From NCBI GenBank assembly GCA_002305445.1, contig DBRA01000067.1:1-16362 (forward strand): 16,362 nt of DNA. The letters are read 5' to 3'. Positions 14,600 to 16,362 of the stretch are shown one piece after another. The stretch comes from Clostridiales bacterium UBA1380 (GTDB taxonomy: Bacteria > Bacillota > Clostridia > Oscillospirales > CAG-272). Position 1 is the stretch's first letter. Every line of letters begins with the position of its first letter. The position numbers and the translations under genes were made by a program. The notes below the pieces were generated by a model. The model did not search any database. It was not told the DNA's origin and saw nothing but the letters and a program-made list of their open reading frames with translations.

Positions 14600-15508
14600 A
14601 TGAAAAAAGTTTTTGCTGCATTTCTCGCGTCGCTTCTTGTTTGTCTCAGCTCGGTTATGATCGTATCCGCTTATGACGGATCCGACAGACTGATCGTCGA
14701 AGCTCCCAAAGCAACGGCAACTGTCGACGGCGTTATGGACAATGTCTACGGCCCGCTTTATACCGTCGAACAGCTCGGCGTCGCTTCTACCGACGGACTC
14801 GAACTCACCACCGGCAAAGTCGCTGTATGCTGGGATGATGAAAAACTCTACATATACTGCGAAGTATATGACAACAACGAACCCTATGCCGTCTCTACCA
14901 CCGACTGGATGTGCGACGGTCCCGAATTCTTCTTTGACCTGATGCATGATATGAGCGATTCGTACAGCGACGACGACTTCCGCGTCCGTGTTATAGCCGC
15001 TTACGATCAGGCCGGCTCTGTCTGGCAGAATCCCTTGTCCTATAATGGCAACAACAGCAACGCTGCCGTACTTAACGCCACTGACGACGACTTCGAACTC
15101 TCCATAAAGCTGCTGGGTGAAAAATGGTCCGACGGCTATGCTGTAGAGCTGTCTTACAAGTATTCGAATTACGGCTATTCCTATTCGGCCGGCGATCTTA
15201 TCGGCTGGGAAGTTCAGATCGTTGACGATATGTTCGGTTTCGGTTCTCGCGATACCCAGGCGTTCCTTGGCAACCCCGCCGACGTTGCTTGGGGCAATCC
15301 GTCTCAATTCGGCTCCGATATCAAGCTTATTGCCGACACCTCCGCGGTTGAAGAACCGGCCGTAACCGAAGCTCCTGCAGTAGACATTGAAGTAACAACC
15401 GCGCCTACGGTTACCACGGCTCCTCAGACCGGCGACATCGCGGTGATAACGCTTATGGCTTCCTTCGTATCTCTCGGCGCCGCCGTTGTATCGAAAAAGC
15501 GCGGATAA
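14600..15508 (+). CDS. Secreted CBM9/DOMON-like surface protein with PQTGD anchor
   Basis: A 302-residue exported protein. A signal peptide (MKKVFAAFLASLLVCLSSVM..VSA) probably ends at residue 24. Residues about 32-245 resemble the CBM9/DOMON-like beta-sandwich that binds sugars: ATVDGVMDNVY near the start, then VAVCWDDEKLYIYCEVYD, DGPEFFFDL and a closing GWEVQIVDD. A Thr/Pro/Ala linker (247-274) leads to PQTGD (275-279), a hydrophobic helix (about 280-297) and the basic tail KKRG, the arrangement of sortase-anchored proteins with a variant LPXTG motif. It probably holds polysaccharide at the cell surface. The ribosome binding site AAAGGG lies just upstream. Its codons favour TCC, GAC and TAC more than its neighbours do, perhaps because it is highly expressed. 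It is the last gene of its operon. Confidence 0.85.
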   Translation: MKKVFAAFLASLLVCLSSVMIVSAYDGSDRLIVEAPKATATVDGVMDNVYGPLYTVEQLGVASTDGLELTTGKVAVCWDDEKLYIYCEVYDNNEPYAVSTTDWMCDGPEFFFDLMHDMSDSYSDDDFRVRVIAAYDQAGSVWQNPLSYNGNNSNAAVLNATDDDFELSIKLLGEKWSDGYAVELSYKYSNYGYSYSAGDLIGWEVQIVDDMFGFGSRDTQAFLGNPADVAWGNPSQFGSDIKLIADTSAVEEPAVTEAPAVDIEVTTAPTVTTAPQTGDIAVITLMASFVSLGAAVVSKKRG

Positions 15509-15524
15509 TCAGATACTGTATAGT

Positions 15525-15561
15525 AAAAATCCGGTGTTTTGATCAAACACCGGATTTTTTT
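15525..15561 (+). terminator. Rho-independent terminator of the arabinofuranosidase operon
   Basis: A perfect 15-base stem, AAAAATCCGGTGTTT (15525-15539) with AAACACCGGATTTTT (15545-15559), a five-base loop, and a seven-T run (15555-15561). It lies 16 bases after the stop of the surface-protein gene. The mirrored A-run could also stop leftward transcription. Confidence 0.95.
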
Positions 15562-15625
15562 ATGATAAACGATATATTTAAAGGATTTATTTAACGCATC
15601 GCACGCGGGTCACACAGCCGCACGC

Positions 15626-15654
15626 TTTACACAAATGAATATTTTTGCTATAAT
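15626..15654 (+). promoter_or_regulatory. Sigma-A promoter of the small membrane peptide and pseudouridine synthase
   Basis: TTTACA (15626-15631) and a perfect TATAAT (15649-15654) are separated by 17 bases and sit about 40 bases before the GTG at 15701. Bases 15562-15625 show nothing else recognisable. Confidence 0.8.
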
Positions 15655-15700
15655 AATCAAATACTGAAGGCGATTTCATAATCGTGAGGTGTATTGCGCG

Positions 15701-15796
15701 GTGAAGGCAGTGTACGGCTTCGCGATCGGATTCGCCGCGGGAATCGCGCTGCTTGCCGTTATCGCTATCATTGTATTTGTCATACTCGCGTCATAG
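15701..15796 (+). CDS. Small single-pass membrane peptide (31 residues)
   Basis: A GTG-initiated frame of 31 codons: a short basic/aromatic start (VKAVYGF) followed by one long hydrophobic helix rich in Ala, Ile, Val and Leu (about residues 8-30) with a small-residue GFAAG motif that could favour helix packing. GAGGTG (15686-15691) lies nine bases upstream and a consensus promoter lies about 40 bases before the start, so translation is plausible. It precedes the pseudouridine synthase by 90 bases. No family is recognised; it could be a small membrane regulator, a subunit of a membrane complex, or a leader peptide. Confidence 0.6.
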   Translation: MKAVYGFAIGFAAGIALLAVIAIIVFVILAS

Positions 15797-15886
15797 ACGG
15801 AGTAATGCCGGTACGCAGTAAATTGTACGTATTGCTTGATTTCATAAAAACTGCGTCATGGACGGCGCGAAAGGGCGGGGGGAGAG

Positions 15887-16362
15887 ATGAGGCTCGATAA
15901 GTTTTTATCCGTCACAAAGACCGCGACGCGCACCGAAGCCGCGAAGGCGTGCCGCCGCGGCGAGGTGACAGTCAACGGCGAAGCGGTGCGCGACCCGTCT
16001 ACACGCGTCGACGAGGAGCGCGACGTCATCACGTACATGGGCGCGGTCATACCGTTCCGCCGCTTCATATACGTCATGATGAACAAGCCCGCCGGCGTCG
16101 TCTCCGCGACGGAGGACGCGCGCGGCGACAGGACGGTTATCGACATCCTGCCGCCGGAGTTTGCGAAATACGACCTTTTCCCGTGCGGCCGGCTTGACCG
16201 CGACACGACGGGACTTCTGATACTGACAAACGACGGGATCGCCGCGCATCGGCTTTTAGCGCCGAAGCGCGGCGTCGAAAAGACATACCGCTTCACGTGT
16301 GCGCTCCCGCTGACGGACGGCGACTGCGACCGGCTCCGCGCCGGAGTCGACATCGGCGGGCA
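15887..16362 (+). CDS. rsuA: RsuA-family rRNA pseudouridine synthase, cut by the window end
   Basis: The first 158 residues of a pseudouridine synthase that isomerises a uridine in ribosomal RNA; RsuA itself modifies U516 of 16S rRNA. Residues 1-50 form an S4 RNA-binding domain (MRLDKFLSV, RRGEVTVNGE). The catalytic domain begins with YVMMNKPAGVVSATED (62-77), and GRLDRDTTGLLILTNDG (101-117) carries the catalytic Asp104. The VEKTYRF that follows is also typical. The match is to the RsuA/RluB/RluE group; RsuA is favoured by the short N-terminal S4 domain and the FPCGRLD context, but RluB cannot be excluded from this part. The ATG is supported by a GGGGGGAG ribosome binding site directly upstream. 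The frame remains open to the window edge. A housekeeping gene, unrelated to the glycan genes. Confidence 0.93.
   Translation, partial: MRLDKFLSVTKTATRTEAAKACRRGEVTVNGEAVRDPSTRVDEERDVITYMGAVIPFRRFIYVMMNKPAGVVSATEDARGDRTVIDILPPEFAKYDLFPCGRLDRDTTGLLILTNDGIAAHRLLAPKRGVEKTYRFTCALPLTDGDCDRLRAGVDIGG

Noticed and set aside
15804..15900. Small frame of 31 codons starting with ATG 15804, after GGAG
   Set aside because: It has too short a spacing to GGAG, overlaps the pseudouridine synthase start, and the product is basic and low in complexity with no family features.
1..16362. CRISPR array, tRNA, rRNA, insertion sequence or phage genes
   Set aside because: No regularly spaced repeats, cloverleaf-like sequences, transposase or integrase motifs, or terminal inverted repeats were seen.

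Overview
This window looks like a chromosomal stretch from a fermentative, probably uncultured gut-type member of the Clostridia (Bacillota). The signs are strong GGAGG-type ribosome binding sites, consensus sigma-A promoters with 17-base spacers, a lipoprotein signal, a sortase-like PQTGD anchor, and an oxygen-sensitive glycyl radical enzyme with its activase. The taxon is an inference; no rRNA or other marker gene is present.

Layout. (1) 1-943: a bidirectional terminator, then a leftward gene for a protein with four zinc ribbons and a coiled coil. (2) 1000-2702: a rightward two-domain hydrolase (SGNH esterase fused to an alpha/beta hydrolase), converging on (3) lacZ (2746-5811, leftward), a full-length GH2 beta-galactosidase. 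The two share a near-perfect bidirectional terminator at 2703-2738. (4) 6072-11281: a tightly packed leftward operon read from one consensus promoter (11312-11340): AraC-type regulator, CotH-kinase lipoprotein (broken by a one-base deletion near 9631), an atypical glycyl radical enzyme, and its radical-SAM activating enzyme. (5) 11463-15508, divergent from that operon: an orphan sugar-binding lipoprotein, a GH51 alpha-L-arabinofuranosidase, and a secreted CBM9/DOMON-like protein with a PQTGD wall anchor, closed by a strong terminator (15525-15561). (6) 15626-16362: a consensus promoter, a 31-residue membrane peptide missed by usual length cut-offs, and the start of an RsuA-type rRNA pseudouridine synthase that runs off the window.

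How the genes may work together. The arabinofuranosidase, beta-galactosidase, SGNH/alpha-beta esterase, sugar-binding lipoprotein and carbohydrate-binding surface protein fit the breakdown of arabinose- and galactose-decorated plant glycans such as arabinogalactan, with the AraC-type regulator placed to control both divergent arms. The glycyl radical enzyme could ferment a product of that glycan, but its substrate cannot be read from the sequence. It keeps the Cys-X-Glu of the dehydratase-type glycyl radical enzymes (as ACWEF), but its glycyl loop reads RIWGWSAYF instead of the usual RV(S/A)GYSA-type motif and it is short (667 residues). This enzyme and its unusual operon partner CotH are the best candidates here for something not yet described.
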